Origin: Croceicoccus mobilis
GTDB taxonomy: Bacteria > Pseudomonadota > Alphaproteobacteria > Sphingomonadales > Sphingomonadaceae
Assembly: GCF_001661965.1 (NCBI RefSeq)
Contig: NZ_LYWZ01000022.1
Location: forward strand, 1 to 64,000
Length of the DNA stretch: 64,000 bases
Reading direction: 5' to 3'
Of this stretch, positions 37,334-46,343 are shown one piece after another. The notes below the pieces were generated by a model. It was not told where the DNA came from, did no database searches, and saw only the letters and a program-made list of their open reading frames with translations. Within the stretch, counting starts at the first letter, position 1. Each line of letters starts with the position of its first letter. Position numbers and translations under genes: made by a program.

Positions 37334-38062
37334 ATGATCAAAGCGCTCGCTCTCCTGCCCGCCCTGTTCCTCGCCTCGATCCCGGTGCCCGCCGCCGCGC
37401 AGGATACCCCGCCCGCCGCTCCGCAGGCGCAAGAAATGACGACGCCTGCGACCGCCGCGGCGCAGGCCGAGCCGATCGCACCCACAGCCGCGAACCCGGC
37501 GGCGGAACCGGCGACCGAACTGGTCGCGATCACCACCACCATGGGCACGATCACCCTCGCTCTGGAGGTCGAGCGCGCGCCGGTCACGGCGGCGAATTTT
37601 CTGCGCTATGCCGACGAAAAGCGGTTCGACGACACGGTGTTCTATCGCGCCATGCATCTGAAATGGGGGGAGCAGCCCAACGGATTGATCCAGGGCGGCG
37701 CGCAGAACGATCCGGCCCGCCTCCTTCCCCCGATCCCGCACGAACCCACGAACGAGACGGGCGTGAAACACACGAAGGGCGCGATCTCGATGGCGATGCT
37801 GGAGCCGGGAAGTGCGACCGGGGACTGGTCGATCCTGTTGGGCGACATGTACGGCCTCGACGCCGATCCCGACAATGAAGACCCGGCGCGGCGCGCAGGC
37901 TATGCCGCATTCGGCCATGTCGTTTCGGGCATGGAGGTGGTGGAGGCGATCTGGAACGCGCCCATCGACCCTGAAAAGGGCGAAGGCTGGATGAAGGGGC
38001 AGATGCTGGCCGAGCCGGTGAAGATCCTCTCGGTCCGCCGGGTAGAGACGGCAGCGGAGTAA
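37334..38062 (+). CDS. Secreted cyclophilin-type peptidyl-prolyl isomerase
   Basis: 242 residues. Signal peptide (MIKALALLPALFLASIPVPAAAQ), a Pro/Ala-rich linker of about 45 residues, then a cyclophilin domain: TTMGTITLALEVERAPVTAANFLRY, FDDTVFYRAMHL, GLIQGGAQ, GAISMAM and FGHVVSGMEVVEAIW. Probably catalyses proline isomerisation in periplasmic proteins. GLIQGGAQ replaces the usual MIQGGDF, so activity may differ. Divergent from the BlaI-type gene, with the tandem operators in the shared gap. Confidence 0.88.
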   Translation: MIKALALLPALFLASIPVPAAAQDTPPAAPQAQEMTTPATAAAQAEPIAPTAANPAAEPATELVAITTTMGTITLALEVERAPVTAANFLRYADEKRFDDTVFYRAMHLKWGEQPNGLIQGGAQNDPARLLPPIPHEPTNETGVKHTKGAISMAMLEPGSATGDWSILLGDMYGLDADPDNEDPARRAGYAAFGHVVSGMEVVEAIWNAPIDPEKGEGWMKGQMLAEPVKILSVRRVETAAE

Positions 38063-38077
38063 GCGCCCCTTACATTT

Positions 38078-38122
38078 GTGAGTTTCGGGGCCAGATGGGG
38101 CACTCCCCCATTCCCCACTCAC
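38078..38122 (+). other. Nested hairpin just before the NAD(P)-binding gene
   Basis: GTGAGT (38078-38083) pairs with ACTCAC (38117-38122), GGGG (38087-38090) with CCCC (38113-38116), and ATGGGG (38095-38100) with CCCCAT (38106-38111), giving one long interrupted stem. It ends one base before the GGAA that could serve as ribosome site for ATG 38133. No T-run follows, so a terminator is unlikely. Confidence 0.55.
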
Positions 38123-38132
38123 GGAATTACCC

Positions 38133-38786
38133 ATGCAGATCTTCATCATCGGGGCCGCCGGCAAGGTCGGCTCGCGCCTCGTGCCGCTACTCTCCCGCGC
38201 CGGGCATAAGGCCATGGCGATGCACCGTAAGCCCGAACAGGCAGCGCAATTGGAAGCCGATGGCGCGTCGTCGGTCGAGGCCGACCTTGTCGAGATGAGC
38301 GCTGCCGAACTGGCCGGCGCGATGCAGGGCAGCGATGCGGTAGTATTTTCCGCAGGCGCAGGCGGGGCAGGCTATGACCTTACCAATGCAGTCGACGGTG
38401 ATGGCCTTGAAAAAGCGGTCGAAGCCGCACGGCAGGCAGGCATCAGCCGCTTCATCCATGTCTCCGCCTTTCCCGAAGCGGGCCGCGATTCCGAACCGAA
38501 AGCCGGTTTCGAAAACTACATGCGCGTGAAAAAGCGCACCGATGCGCATCTGGCCGCAAGCGATCTCGACTGGGTGGTCCTGCGACCGGGCACGCTGCGC
38601 GACGATGCGGGCACGGGCCGGGTCAAGGCCGGGCTGGCGCTGGAATATGGCACCGTACCGCGTGACGATGTCGCCGCCGCGCTGGCCGCGATCGTTGACG
38701 CGCCGCAGGTGTCGCGCACCATTATCGAGCTGACCGAGGGCGACGTGCCGGTGGATGAGGCCATCGCTGCCATGGCAAAGCCCTGA
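38133..38786 (+). CDS. NAD(P)-binding atypical SDR (YwnB-like)
   Basis: 217 residues. Rossmann start MQIFIIGAAGKVGSRLVPLL, then VVFSAGAGG, a HVSAF strand and DLDWVVLRPGTL with DDVAAALAAIVD near the end. This is the NAD(P)H-binding family of flavin-reductase-like atypical SDRs; substrate unknown, often stress-related. A nested hairpin directly precedes the ribosome site. Confidence 0.85.
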   Translation: MQIFIIGAAGKVGSRLVPLLSRAGHKAMAMHRKPEQAAQLEADGASSVEADLVEMSAAELAGAMQGSDAVVFSAGAGGAGYDLTNAVDGDGLEKAVEAARQAGISRFIHVSAFPEAGRDSEPKAGFENYMRVKKRTDAHLAASDLDWVVLRPGTLRDDAGTGRVKAGLALEYGTVPRDDVAAALAAIVDAPQVSRTIIELTEGDVPVDEAIAAMAKP

Positions 38787-38793
38787 TCGGCGC

Positions 38794-38823
38794 TTGTACA
38801 CGTCCCGCTCCTGCCGCTAGATC
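38794..38823 (+). promoter_or_regulatory. Candidate promoter of the CPBP protease gene
   Basis: TTGTAC (38794-38799), 18-base spacer, TAGATC (38818-38823). The same -10 hexamer occurs in the TonB receptor promoter. The ATG at 38849 lies 25 bases on. Confidence 0.4.
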
Positions 38824-38848
38824 GCGCCCTGTGAAATACGGGGAAACG

Positions 38849-39571
38849 ATGCGCGTGAAACATTGGCAATTGATCCTGCTGCTGGGGCTGGTCGGCGTGG
38901 CATCGCTGATGCTGCTGCCGATGGAACTGCTGGTCGATACCGAGCTTTCGCCGATCGCATTGCGCGCGCTGGCGCTGATCCAGCCTGCGATTCTGACCTG
39001 CCTTGCCGTGTTGGTGGGCAGCCTGACCGCGCCTAAAATCGGGCTGCAGGCCCCCGCCATTCGCGCGGTCGTCGACGGCGAAAGCCCGCTGCCCGCGCTA
39101 AAGCGGCAGTGGCTGCCCGCTCTGGTCGTCGGCGTGATCGGGGCGGCAGTGCTGGTGCTCTATCAGCTCGGCCCCGGCTCTTCGCTGACGGGCTCGACCG
39201 GCTTCGACACGCCGCTCCTCACCCGCGTCCTGTATGGCGGAATTACCGAGGAGATCATGACCCGCTGGGGCCTCGTCTCGCTGTTCGCATGGCTGGGCTG
39301 GCTGATGTGGCGAAAGCCTGCCAGCCTGCCGCCCGGTATCGCCGCCATGGCGGTGGGACTTGCCGCTGCGCTGTTCGCAGCCGGGCACCTGCCCACGCTT
39401 TACGCTCTGGAAAGCGGGGCCGATGGCGCGCTGGTGATGGCAGTGCTGCTGGGCAATGCCATTCCCGGCATATTGTTCGGCATGCTATTCGTGCGCCGCG
39501 GGCTGGAAGCCGCGATGATGGCGCACATGGCGACCCATCTTCTCGCCGCTGTCGTGCTGGCTGTGGTCTGA
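38849..39571 (+). CDS. CPBP-family intramembrane metalloprotease (CaaX protease-like)
   Basis: 240 residues, six to eight membrane helices. The active-site motifs are EEIMTRWG (EExxxR), FAAGH (FxxxH) and HMATHLLA near the C-terminus. Cleaves peptides or proteins within the membrane; bacterial substrates mostly unknown. The start at 38849 has GGGGAAA five bases upstream; the earlier GTG 38831 lacks one. Confidence 0.87.
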   Translation: MRVKHWQLILLLGLVGVASLMLLPMELLVDTELSPIALRALALIQPAILTCLAVLVGSLTAPKIGLQAPAIRAVVDGESPLPALKRQWLPALVVGVIGAAVLVLYQLGPGSSLTGSTGFDTPLLTRVLYGGITEEIMTRWGLVSLFAWLGWLMWRKPASLPPGIAAMAVGLAAALFAAGHLPTLYALESGADGALVMAVLLGNAIPGILFGMLFVRRGLEAAMMAHMATHLLAAVVLAVV

Positions 39572-39607
39572 CGATCAGCCCCTACCCATCGGCACGATGG
39601 CAGGCGA

Positions 39608-39817
39608 TCACTTCATCGCGAATTCGCCGGTCTTTGCCTTGAACTTCTCTTTCGCGAACGCCTTGGCCGCGCCCATGGTCGTGAAACTCTCATCCTGGAG
39701 ATGCGAGGTCACCACCGGGTAGTCCTGCGAATTATAATGCACATCGCGGACCGTAAGGCGGTAGGCGCCGGTTTCATCCTTGGCGATGAGGAAGGGGCGG
39801 ATGACATCGCTGCTCAT
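39608..39817 (-). CDS. Small conserved hypothetical protein (69 residues)
   Basis: 69 residues, compact and charged: SDVIRPFLIAKDETGAYRL, VRDVHYNSQDYPVVTSHL, then a basic C-terminus (FAKEKFKAKTGEF). No signal or membrane segment. I do not recognise the family, but the composition is protein-like and there is no competing frame. A possible small gene just upstream overlaps its ATG by four bases. Confidence 0.6.
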   Translation of the reverse strand: MSSDVIRPFLIAKDETGAYRLTVRDVHYNSQDYPVVTSHLQDESFTTMGAAKAFAKEKFKAKTGEFAMK

Positions 39818-39999
39818 GCGCGCCTCGCTTCCTGAGCCATGACGACACGGTCCCTGAGAACGCGCCTGCTGGCACTGGCCGTCCAGCTGATCGCAGCCGC
39901 CGCGCCAAGGCGGTGATCGAGCGGGACCCCAAGTCTATCCATCGCCGCGGGGCTGGCAGCCCTGTCATGATGATCGAAAAAATGGCTGGGCAGGGACAT
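39814..39999 (-). CDS. Possible small protein upstream of the 69-residue gene
   Basis: 61 residues, MSLPSHFFDHHDR then LGVPLDHRLGAAAAI and RRVLRDRVVMAQEARRA. Third-position GC is about 70 percent, lower than in neighbouring genes. Supported mainly by the ATGA overlap with the next start. It may not be translated. Confidence 0.3.
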   Translation of the reverse strand: MSLPSHFFDHHDRAASPAAMDRLGVPLDHRLGAAAAISWTASASRRVLRDRVVMAQEARRA

Positions 40000-40064
40000 G
40001 ATGTCCTCCTCGTCGTAAGCGGGAGCACATCGGGTCTCTCAGTCGCAGAAGCCTACAGGGGGAT

Positions 40065-40098
40065 CTTTGCTGCGATGCACAATCCCCTAGCAGCAAAG
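40065..40098. other. 9-bp inverted repeat between sdhA and the small genes
   Basis: CTTTGCTGC (40065-40073) and GCAGCAAAG (40090-40098), 16-base loop. Perfect stem without a T-run. Could be an operator or an mRNA structure upstream of the small minus-strand genes. Confidence 0.45.
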
Positions 40099-40133
40099 CG
40101 CCGCGCTGTATGCAGCTAATCTCGAAGACAAGG

Positions 40134-40170
40134 AAAAGGGCCGGCAGGCTTGCGCCCCCGGCCCTCTTTT
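40134..40170 (-). terminator. Terminator after sdhA
   Basis: Stem AGGGCCGG/CCGGCCCT (40137-40144 with 40158-40165), 13-base loop, with TTTT on the minus strand (40137-40134) and TCTTTT on the plus strand (40165-40170), so it can work both ways. It closes the sdhC-sdhD-sdhA transcript 20 bases past the sdhA stop. Confidence 0.75.
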
Positions 40171-40189
40171 CGGCAGCGAACAAAGCGGC

Positions 40190-42007
40190 TTAGTAAACGC
40201 GCTTCTTCGGCTTGATGTAGTCGACATCGTCGGTGAGCGTGAATTCATGCACCGGGCGGTAGTCGAGCTTCACGCCGCCGCCCTTGCCGCCCCAGCCGTC
40301 GAACCAGCTGGCGGTGTGCTTCATCCATTCGGCATCGTTGCGCTCGGGGTAATCCTCGTGCGCGTGGGCGCCGCGGCTTTCCTTGCGGTTGAAGGCCGAG
40401 TGCATGGTGACCGAAGCCTGCGAAATCAGGTTGTCGAGTTCCATCGTCTCGATCAGGTCCGAGTTCCAGATCAGCGAGGTGTCCGCAACCGAGATGTCTT
40501 CCATCTTCTTGTAGGTCGCAGCCAGCTTTTCCTTGCCCTCGGCCATGGATTCGTCGGTGCGGAACACGGCGGCATGGGCCGACATGCAGCGCTGCATCTC
40601 GTCACGGATGACCGCGGTCGGCGAACCGCCCTTGGCGTAGCGGAAGTGGTCGAGGCGCGACAATGCGAAGTCCGCGCTGTCCTTGGGCAGGTTGTCGTGC
40701 GCCGTGCCCGGCTTGATGTTGTCCTTGAGGTGGTGGCCGGTTGCGCGGCCGAACACGACAAGGTCGATCAGCGAGTTGGAGCCGAGGCGGTTCGCGCCAT
40801 GGACCGACACGCAGGCCGCTTCACCCACGGCATACAGGCCCGGGACCACGGTTTCGGGATCGCCATCGGCGCCGATGGTCACGACCTGGCCGTGATAGTT
40901 ACAGGGGATGCCGCCCATGTTGTAGTGGACGGTCGGCACCACCGGCAAAGGCTGCTTCGTCAGGTCGACGCCCGCGAAGATCTTGCCGCTTTCGGTAATG
41001 CCGGGAAGACGCTCTGCCAGCACATTGGGATCGATGTGATCGAGGTGCAGGAAGATGTGGTCCTTGTGCGGACCCACGCCGCGGCCTTCGCGGATTTCCA
41101 GCGCCATCGAACGCGAAACGACGTCGCGCGATGCCAGGTCCTTCGCCGAGGGGGCATAGCGTTCCATGAACCGCTCGCCCTCGGAGTTGGTGAGATAGCC
41201 GCCCTCGCCGCGCGCGCCTTCGGTAATAAGCACGCCCGCGCCATAAATGCCGGTCGGGTGGAACTGCACGAATTCCATGTCCTGCAGGGGCAGGCCAGCG
41301 CGCAGTACCATGCCGCCGCCGTCGCCGGTGCAGGTATGGGCCGAAGTGGCGGTGAAATACGAACGGCCATAGCCGCCGGTGGCGAGGACGACGGCATGCG
41401 CGCGGAAGCGATGGATCGAGCCATCGTCCATGCACATGGCGATCACGCCCTTGCACTCACCATTCACCATGATCAGGTCGATGGCGAAATATTCGATGTA
41501 GAAGTCCGCGTCATATTTCAGCGACTGCTGATACAGCGCGTGGAGCATGGCGTGGCCGGTACGGTCGGCCGCGGCGCAGGTGCGCTGCACCGGCGGGCCT
41601 TCGCCCATGTTCTGCATGTGGCCGCCGAAGGGGCGCTGGTAGATCGTGCCCTCGGGGTTGCGCGAGAACGGAACGCCCGCGTGCTCCAGCTCGATCACGG
41701 CCTGCGGCGCTTCGCGGACCATGTATTCGATCGCGTCCTGGTCGCCCAGCCAGTCCGACCCCTTGACGGTGTCGTACATGTGCCAGGTCCAGTGGTCGGG
41801 CGTGTTGTTGCCCAGCGAAGCCGCGATGCCGCCCTGCGCCGCCACGGTGTGGCTGCGGGTGGGGAACACCTTGGTGATGCACGCGGTCTTGAGGCCAGCT
41901 TCGGCGCTGCCCATGGTGGCGCGCAGGCCCGAACCGCCTGCACCGACGACGACGGTGTCGTAGGTGTGGTCGATGATCTTGTAGGCGGGTGCAGTTGTTT
42001 CAGCCAT
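40190..42007 (-). CDS. sdhA: Succinate dehydrogenase flavoprotein subunit
   Basis: 605 residues. Oxidises succinate to fumarate on the inner face of the membrane using covalent FAD. Visible are [12 protein letters not shown], the flavinylation and FAD region [42 protein letters not shown] and [19 protein letters not shown]. Sits directly after sdhD and is followed by a terminator; the iron-sulfur subunit gene sdhB is not downstream and not elsewhere in this window. Confidence 0.97.
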   Translation of the reverse strand: MAETTAPAYKIIDHTYDTVVVGAGGSGLRATMGSAEAGLKTACITKVFPTRSHTVAAQGGIAASLGNNTPDHWTWHMYDTVKGSDWLGDQDAIEYMVREAPQAVIELEHAGVPFSRNPEGTIYQRPFGGHMQNMGEGPPVQRTCAAADRTGHAMLHALYQQSLKYDADFYIEYFAIDLIMVNGECKGVIAMCMDDGSIHRFRAHAVVLATGGYGRSYFTATSAHTCTGDGGGMVLRAGLPLQDMEFVQFHPTGIYGAGVLITEGARGEGGYLTNSEGERFMERYAPSAKDLASRDVVSRSMALEIREGRGVGPHKDHIFLHLDHIDPNVLAERLPGITESGKIFAGVDLTKQPLPVVPTVHYNMGGIPCNYHGQVVTIGADGDPETVVPGLYAVGEAACVSVHGANRLGSNSLIDLVVFGRATGHHLKDNIKPGTAHDNLPKDSADFALSRLDHFRYAKGGSPTAVIRDEMQRCMSAHAAVFRTDESMAEGKEKLAATYKKMEDISVADTSLIWNSDLIETMELDNLISQASVTMHSAFNRKESRGAHAHEDYPERNDAEWMKHTASWFDGWGGKGGGVKLDYRPVHEFTLTDDVDYIKPKKRVY

Positions 42008-42008
42008 C

Positions 42009-42389
42009 TTACGCGCCTCCCAGCGCGATGCGGATCACGCTGATGACGCCAAAGACGCCCAGCGAGAGGAATACGAGATTGAGAAGCAGGATCGCGGCAA
42101 AGCGATTGGCGCCGCCGAGGTAATCCTCGATCATCACCTGCATGCCCAGGCGTGCGTGCCAGAAGGTCGAGATGATCAGCAGCACCATCGCGGTGGCCGA
42201 GAACGGGCTGGAGAGCCAGCCGTACACGGTCGCGAAGCTGTAATCGGGCAGCATGGCGAGGCTGAAGACCAGCCACAGCACGAGGATGAGATTGCCGATC
42301 GCGGTGAAGCGCTGCAGCAGCCAGTGATGCGCGCCCTCATGCGCCGAGCCTAGCCCGCGCACACGGCCGATGCGAGTTCCGTTACCCAT
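42009..42389 (-). CDS. sdhD: Succinate dehydrogenase membrane anchor subunit
   Basis: 126 residues, three membrane helices (about residues 27-50, 58-80, 96-122). [17 protein letters not shown] near the N-terminus, and the haem-ligand region [16 protein letters not shown]. Forms the quinone and haem b site with SdhC. Its stop lies one base from the sdhA start. Confidence 0.93.
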   Translation of the reverse strand: MGNGTRIGRVRGLGSAHEGAHHWLLQRFTAIGNLILVLWLVFSLAMLPDYSFATVYGWLSSPFSATAMVLLIISTFWHARLGMQVMIEDYLGGANRFAAILLLNLVFLSLGVFGVISVIRIALGGA

Positions 42390-42401
42390 GAACCGCCTCC
42401 G

Positions 42402-42800
42402 TCAGACGAGAATGATCACCGCCCAGAACAGGGCGGTAAGAAGGATGCCGAGCAGGATGGTGATCACCGACCAGCGATTATTGCGTTCCACCTCGTAGCC
42501 TGCGCCAACGTCGAGGACGAGGTGGCGAATGCCGCTCATCAGGTGGTTGAAGAACGACCAGCTGATGCCGATCAGGACGATGATGCCGATCGGGCTGCCC
42601 ATGACGGACTGAAACGTCTCATAGGAAGCCGCGCCGCCGGCGATCGCGCCGACGAACCAGAGCAAAACGGCAAGGCCCGCAACCGCCAGCGCATTGCCGG
42701 ACACGCGGTGCAGGATGGAGACGGCCATCGCCGGACCCCATTTCCAGATCGAGAGATGCGGAGAGAGAGGCCGTTTCGCGGCTCCCGTTGGATGACCCAT
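42402..42800 (-). CDS. sdhC: Succinate dehydrogenase cytochrome b556 subunit
   Basis: 132 residues, three helices. RPLSPHLSIWKWGPAMAVSILHR and the SGNALAV stretch form the quinone site; FNHLMSGIRHLVLD carries the haem-ligand His. The start at 42800 is preceded by GGGGATT; the 36 in-frame codons upstream are not family-like. First gene of the sdhC-sdhD-sdhA operon. Confidence 0.94.
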   Translation of the reverse strand: MGHPTGAAKRPLSPHLSIWKWGPAMAVSILHRVSGNALAVAGLAVLLWFVGAIAGGAASYETFQSVMGSPIGIIVLIGISWSFFNHLMSGIRHLVLDVGAGYEVERNNRWSVITILLGILLTALFWAVIILV

Positions 42801-43103
42801 GGTAATCAATCCCCTGCGGCTGCGGCGCGCGCTGGATATGCATACAGGGCATGCAAGGGCGCCGCCTTTCAATAGGTGCTGCGGGCGCGAATGACAGGAC
42901 GCGGGCACAGAGGCAAGGGTTTATCGCAGTTCCTGAACCATTGGGCAGTCGTTTCGCCGCAGTTGCGACCGGCGAATCGCGCCTTTGCGGCAAGGGCTGC
43001 TGCCAAGGGTGCCCTCGGCGGGCCGCACATCCGGGATCTGTCCGACGCATGGGCGCGCTGCCATGACTTGATGCGGCGGCCCGCCATCATTACCGCAGCC
43101 GCC
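42801..43103. other. Divergent intergenic region, sdhC / SDR
   Basis: 303 bases. Contains ATGCA direct repeats at 42838-42842 and 42851-42855 that also read as a TGCAT-N7-ATGCA dyad, near where the sdh promoter should be. I see no clear -35/-10, terminator or small gene. The open frame continuing leftward from the SDR gene looks non-coding. Confidence 0.4.
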
Positions 43104-43868
43104 ATGAAGCCTGAAACCTCTCCTGCTGCGGGCCAGCCCATGCCGACCGCGCTTGTCACCGGATCGAGTCGCGGCATCGGCGCGGCCATCGCCAGCGCGT
43201 TGGAAGCGCGCGGCCTTGCCGTGATCCGCCACGGAACCCGCGCCGCCGGCCCCATGACGCTGGCCGCCGACCTGTCCGACGCAGCCGCGACCGCGCGGCT
43301 TTGGGACGATGCCTGCGCATTGGCCGCCGATACCGCATCGGGGCGCATCGACGTATTGGTCAATAATGCCGGCGTTTTCGAAGCCAGCCCCATCAGCGGC
43401 ACCGACGCATACTGGCTGGCCGAATGGGAACGCTGCCTGCGCGTCAACCTGACCAGCGCGGCGCAGCTTTCGCGCCTTGCGGTCAAGGGGTGGCTGGAAG
43501 GCGGCTTGCCGGGACGGCTGGTCAATATCGCCAGCCGCTCCGCCTATCGCGGCGATTCGCCCGATCACTGGCACTATGCCGCGGCCAAGGCGGGCGAAGT
43601 CGCCATGACCAAGACCATCGCGCGCGCCTATGCGAAGAAGGGCATATTGGCCTTTGCGATCTGCCCGGGCTTTACCGATTCCAGCGGCGGCAATGCCGAG
43701 GATTATCTCGCCAGCCGGGGCGGGCCGGCGCTTCTCAACGACATCCCGCTGGGCCGCGTGGCCTTGCCCACGGAAATCGCCGCCATGGCCGCGTTCTGCG
43801 CCAGCGACGCCCCGCCCAGCATGACCGGCGCAGTGCTCGACGCCAATGGAGCCAGCTATGTTCGTTAA
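43104..43868 (+). CDS. SDR-family oxidoreductase
   Basis: 254 residues. Cofactor motif TGSSRGIG, NNAG (LVNNAGVFEASP), catalytic Ser in NIASRSAYRG and YAAAK (YxxxK). The C-terminal LDANGASYVR is typical. Substrate unknown. The start MKPETSPAAGQ is chosen by family length. Overlaps the next gene by 11 bases. Confidence 0.88.
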   Translation: MKPETSPAAGQPMPTALVTGSSRGIGAAIASALEARGLAVIRHGTRAAGPMTLAADLSDAAATARLWDDACALAADTASGRIDVLVNNAGVFEASPISGTDAYWLAEWERCLRVNLTSAAQLSRLAVKGWLEGGLPGRLVNIASRSAYRGDSPDHWHYAAAKAGEVAMTKTIARAYAKKGILAFAICPGFTDSSGGNAEDYLASRGGPALLNDIPLGRVALPTEIAAMAAFCASDAPPSMTGAVLDANGASYVR

Positions 43869-44742
43869 GGCGCTTGCCCTGATCGCTGCATTGGCCGCGG
43901 CCACCCCCGCGAAGGCGCAGGACGATGTGCATGAGCATGCGCCAACCGGCGTGCTGGGCGATTGCGACGGTCGCGGCTGGGACGATCCCGCCCCGCCGGT
44001 GCATGTCTATGCCAATGTCTATGATATCGGCACCTGCGGCATCACGGCGCTGCTGATTGCATCGCCGGAGGGGCATGTCGTGATCGACGCCGCCGACACG
44101 CCGGGCGCGCAGATCATCGCAGGCAATATCGCCGCGCTGGGTTTCGATCCGAAGGATGTGAAGCTTCTCCTCCTCTCCCATGAACATTTCGATCATTCGG
44201 GCGGTCTGGCCGAACTGGCGCAGATCACGGGCGCGCCGGTCGCAGCCCTGCCCCATACCGCGGAGCTGCTGAAAAGCGGCAAGGCCGACCCCGCCGACCC
44301 GCAGGCGAGCGAGTTGCGCGGCATGGCGCCGGTGGCGGTAACGCGCATCGTGCATGATGGAGAAGTGATGCAGGTCGGCCCTATCGCCGTCACCATTCAC
44401 GCCACCCCTGCCCATGCGCCCGGCTCCGCCAGCTACACATGGGAAAGCTGCGCTAGCGGGACGTGCCAGCGCATGGCCTATGTCGATTCGCTCACGACAT
44501 TCGGGCTTGGCGGCTATCGCTTCACCGACCACCCGCAAGTCGTGGCCGCCGCACGCGCCGCCTTTGCCAAAGTGGCCGCGCTTCCCTGCGACATCGTGAT
44601 GAGCCCGCATCCGCAGGCGACATCGATGTATCAGCGGATCGAGGGCGACAAGCCGCTGGTCGATGCTGATGGCTGCAAGGCCTATGCGCAGCGCGCCGAA
44701 GCCGGGCTGGACCGGCTGCTTGCCAAGGAAGCTTCGCAATGA
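43858..44742 (+). CDS. Subclass B3 metallo-beta-lactamase-like secreted hydrolase
   Basis: 294 residues with signal peptide MFVKALALIAALAAATPAKA. All six B3 zinc ligands are in place: H108-x-H110-x-D112-H113 (HEHFDH), H186 (TPAHAPGS) and H251 (MSPHPQ). CGITALLIASPEGHVVIDAAD, MAYVDSLTTFG and ALPCDIVMSPHP also match B3 enzymes. The family hydrolyses beta-lactams in the periplasm, though some members act on other substrates. TGGAG six bases before 43858 supports the start. Coupled to the SDR gene before it and by ATGA to prmA after it. Confidence 0.88.
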   Translation: MFVKALALIAALAAATPAKAQDDVHEHAPTGVLGDCDGRGWDDPAPPVHVYANVYDIGTCGITALLIASPEGHVVIDAADTPGAQIIAGNIAALGFDPKDVKLLLLSHEHFDHSGGLAELAQITGAPVAALPHTAELLKSGKADPADPQASELRGMAPVAVTRIVHDGEVMQVGPIAVTIHATPAHAPGSASYTWESCASGTCQRMAYVDSLTTFGLGGYRFTDHPQVVAAARAAFAKVAALPCDIVMSPHPQATSMYQRIEGDKPLVDADGCKAYAQRAEAGLDRLLAKEASQ

Positions 44743-45644
44743 GCTGGAAGATCACCGCTTTTGCCCCACGCGACGTGGTTCAGGCCGCCCTCCTTGCGCA
44801 TGAAGAGGTGTGGGACTGGGACCCCGAGATCGTGCTCGCCGGGAGCGAGATCGAGGAGCAGCGGCCGCTCGACTGGCAGCTGGAGGCATGGCTGCCGAGG
44901 AAGCCCACCAAGAAGGACAAGGCCGCAGTTGCCGCGCTGTTCGCCGATGGCGCGCCCGAATTGACCGCCGAAAAACTGCCCGAAACCGACTGGCTGGTGA
45001 TGAGCCAGACGCAGGTTCAACCGATCCGCGCCGGGCGCTTCCACGTTCATACCGGCGACCACCCCGCCATCGACGAACCCGGCGTGCGCGATTTCCTGAT
45101 CCCCGCCAGCCAGGCCTTTGGCACCGGCCAGCATGCGACGACAGCGGGCTGCCTTGCCATGCTGACGCATATGAAAGGCGAAGGCGTCACCGCCCGCAAC
45201 ATCGCCGATATCGGCACGGGAACCGGCCTGCTGGCCTTTGCCGCGCTCGACCTGTGGCCGCGCGCCTTGGCGCTGGCATCCGATATCGACGCGGTGTGCA
45301 CGCAGGTGGTGGAGGACAATGCCGCCGCCAACGGTTTCACCATGGGCGGCGGCGCGGGTGAGCTGGTGATGACCATCGCGGCGGGCTGCGACAATGCGCT
45401 GATACAGGGGCGTGCGCCCTATGACCTTGTCATCGCCAACATCCTTGCGGGGCCGCTGATCGAGCTGGCCCCCGATTTTGCAAAGATCTGCGCGCCGGGC
45501 GGCAATCTCTTGCTGGCAGGGCTGCTGACCACGCAGGAGGAGGCGGTTCGCCGCGCCTGTTTCCGCGCCGGGTTCCGGTTGGCAAAGCGCGTGGTCAATG
45601 GCGACTGGTCGATCCTGTGGCTGCGCCGACGCGCCGCGCGCTGA
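44739..45644 (+). CDS. prmA: Ribosomal protein L11 methyltransferase
   Basis: 301 residues. Trimethylates ribosomal protein L11 using SAM. N-terminal substrate domain (MSWKITAFAPRDVVQAALLA), then a methyltransferase domain with IPASQAFGTGQHATTAGCL, motif I IADIGTGTGLLAFAA, VVEDNAAANG and VIANILAGPL. The ATGA overlap with the beta-lactamase-like gene and a 28-base overlap with the TIGR02117 gene suggest one transcript. Confidence 0.93.
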   Translation: MSWKITAFAPRDVVQAALLAHEEVWDWDPEIVLAGSEIEEQRPLDWQLEAWLPRKPTKKDKAAVAALFADGAPELTAEKLPETDWLVMSQTQVQPIRAGRFHVHTGDHPAIDEPGVRDFLIPASQAFGTGQHATTAGCLAMLTHMKGEGVTARNIADIGTGTGLLAFAALDLWPRALALASDIDAVCTQVVEDNAAANGFTMGGGAGELVMTIAAGCDNALIQGRAPYDLVIANILAGPLIELAPDFAKICAPGGNLLLAGLLTTQEEAVRRACFRAGFRLAKRVVNGDWSILWLRRRAAR

Positions 45645-46342
45645 TCCGCGCCCTGAAGCGCACGGGGCGGATCGCCCGCGCCGTCATCGGCTGGGCGGCG
45701 CTATTGCTGGGCGCCTATTTCTTCGCGGGATGGGTGGGATCGTCCATCCCGTCGAACCGCGATTTCCGGCAGGCCGCTGACGGCGTCGAAATCATGATCG
45801 GCACCAATGGCGTTCACACCATGGTCGTGGTGCCGATCCAGTCGCCCGACATGGACTGGAGCCGCATCTTCCCCGCCAGCGAGCTTGCCGATCCGTCGCG
45901 CCCCTATACCCATCTCGGCATCAGCTGGGGGCAGAAGGAAGTCTTCATCGACACGCCGACATGGGCTGACCTGTCGCCCTGGCTGGTGCTGCGGGTCGTG
46001 GCGCTGGGCGGCGATGGGCTGATGCATGTGGAGCATTGGGTGAACCCGCAGCCGGGTGCCAATTACCGGCCCTTGCGGATCTCTCACGATCAGTACCGGG
46101 CGCTGGTCCGCGCATTGCTGCGCGACCTGCCGCCCCGATCGCCAGAGCGGCAGCGCTATCCCGGCTATGGCACGAACGATGTCTTCTACGACGCGCGCGG
46201 CACCTATACCGCGTATCTCACCTGCAACGAATGGACCGGCGCAACATTGCGGCAGGCGGGCCTGCCCACCGGCGCATGGACGCCATTCGAAAGCTCGGTC
46301 ATGAAATGGGTGCCGCAGCCAGAGGGCGGCGGCACCCGATAG
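45617..46342 (+). CDS. TIGR02117-family (DUF2459) membrane-anchored protein
   Basis: 241 residues. One N-terminal helix (VIGWAALLLGAYFFAGWVG), then an extracytoplasmic domain with NGVHTMVVVPI, YTHLGISWGQKEVFIDTPTW and YLTCNEWTGATLRQAGLP, the signature of this uncharacterised family. The start GTG at 45617 lies inside the end of prmA. Function unknown. Confidence 0.85.
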   Translation: MAAPTRRALIRALKRTGRIARAVIGWAALLLGAYFFAGWVGSSIPSNRDFRQAADGVEIMIGTNGVHTMVVVPIQSPDMDWSRIFPASELADPSRPYTHLGISWGQKEVFIDTPTWADLSPWLVLRVVALGGDGLMHVEHWVNPQPGANYRPLRISHDQYRALVRALLRDLPPRSPERQRYPGYGTNDVFYDARGTYTAYLTCNEWTGATLRQAGLPTGAWTPFESSVMKWVPQPEGGGTR

Positions 46343-46343
46343 A

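Noticed and set aside
40247-42043. 598-codon open frame on the plus strand
   Set aside because: Exact antisense of sdhA; His/Val/Arg-rich composition typical of a shadow.
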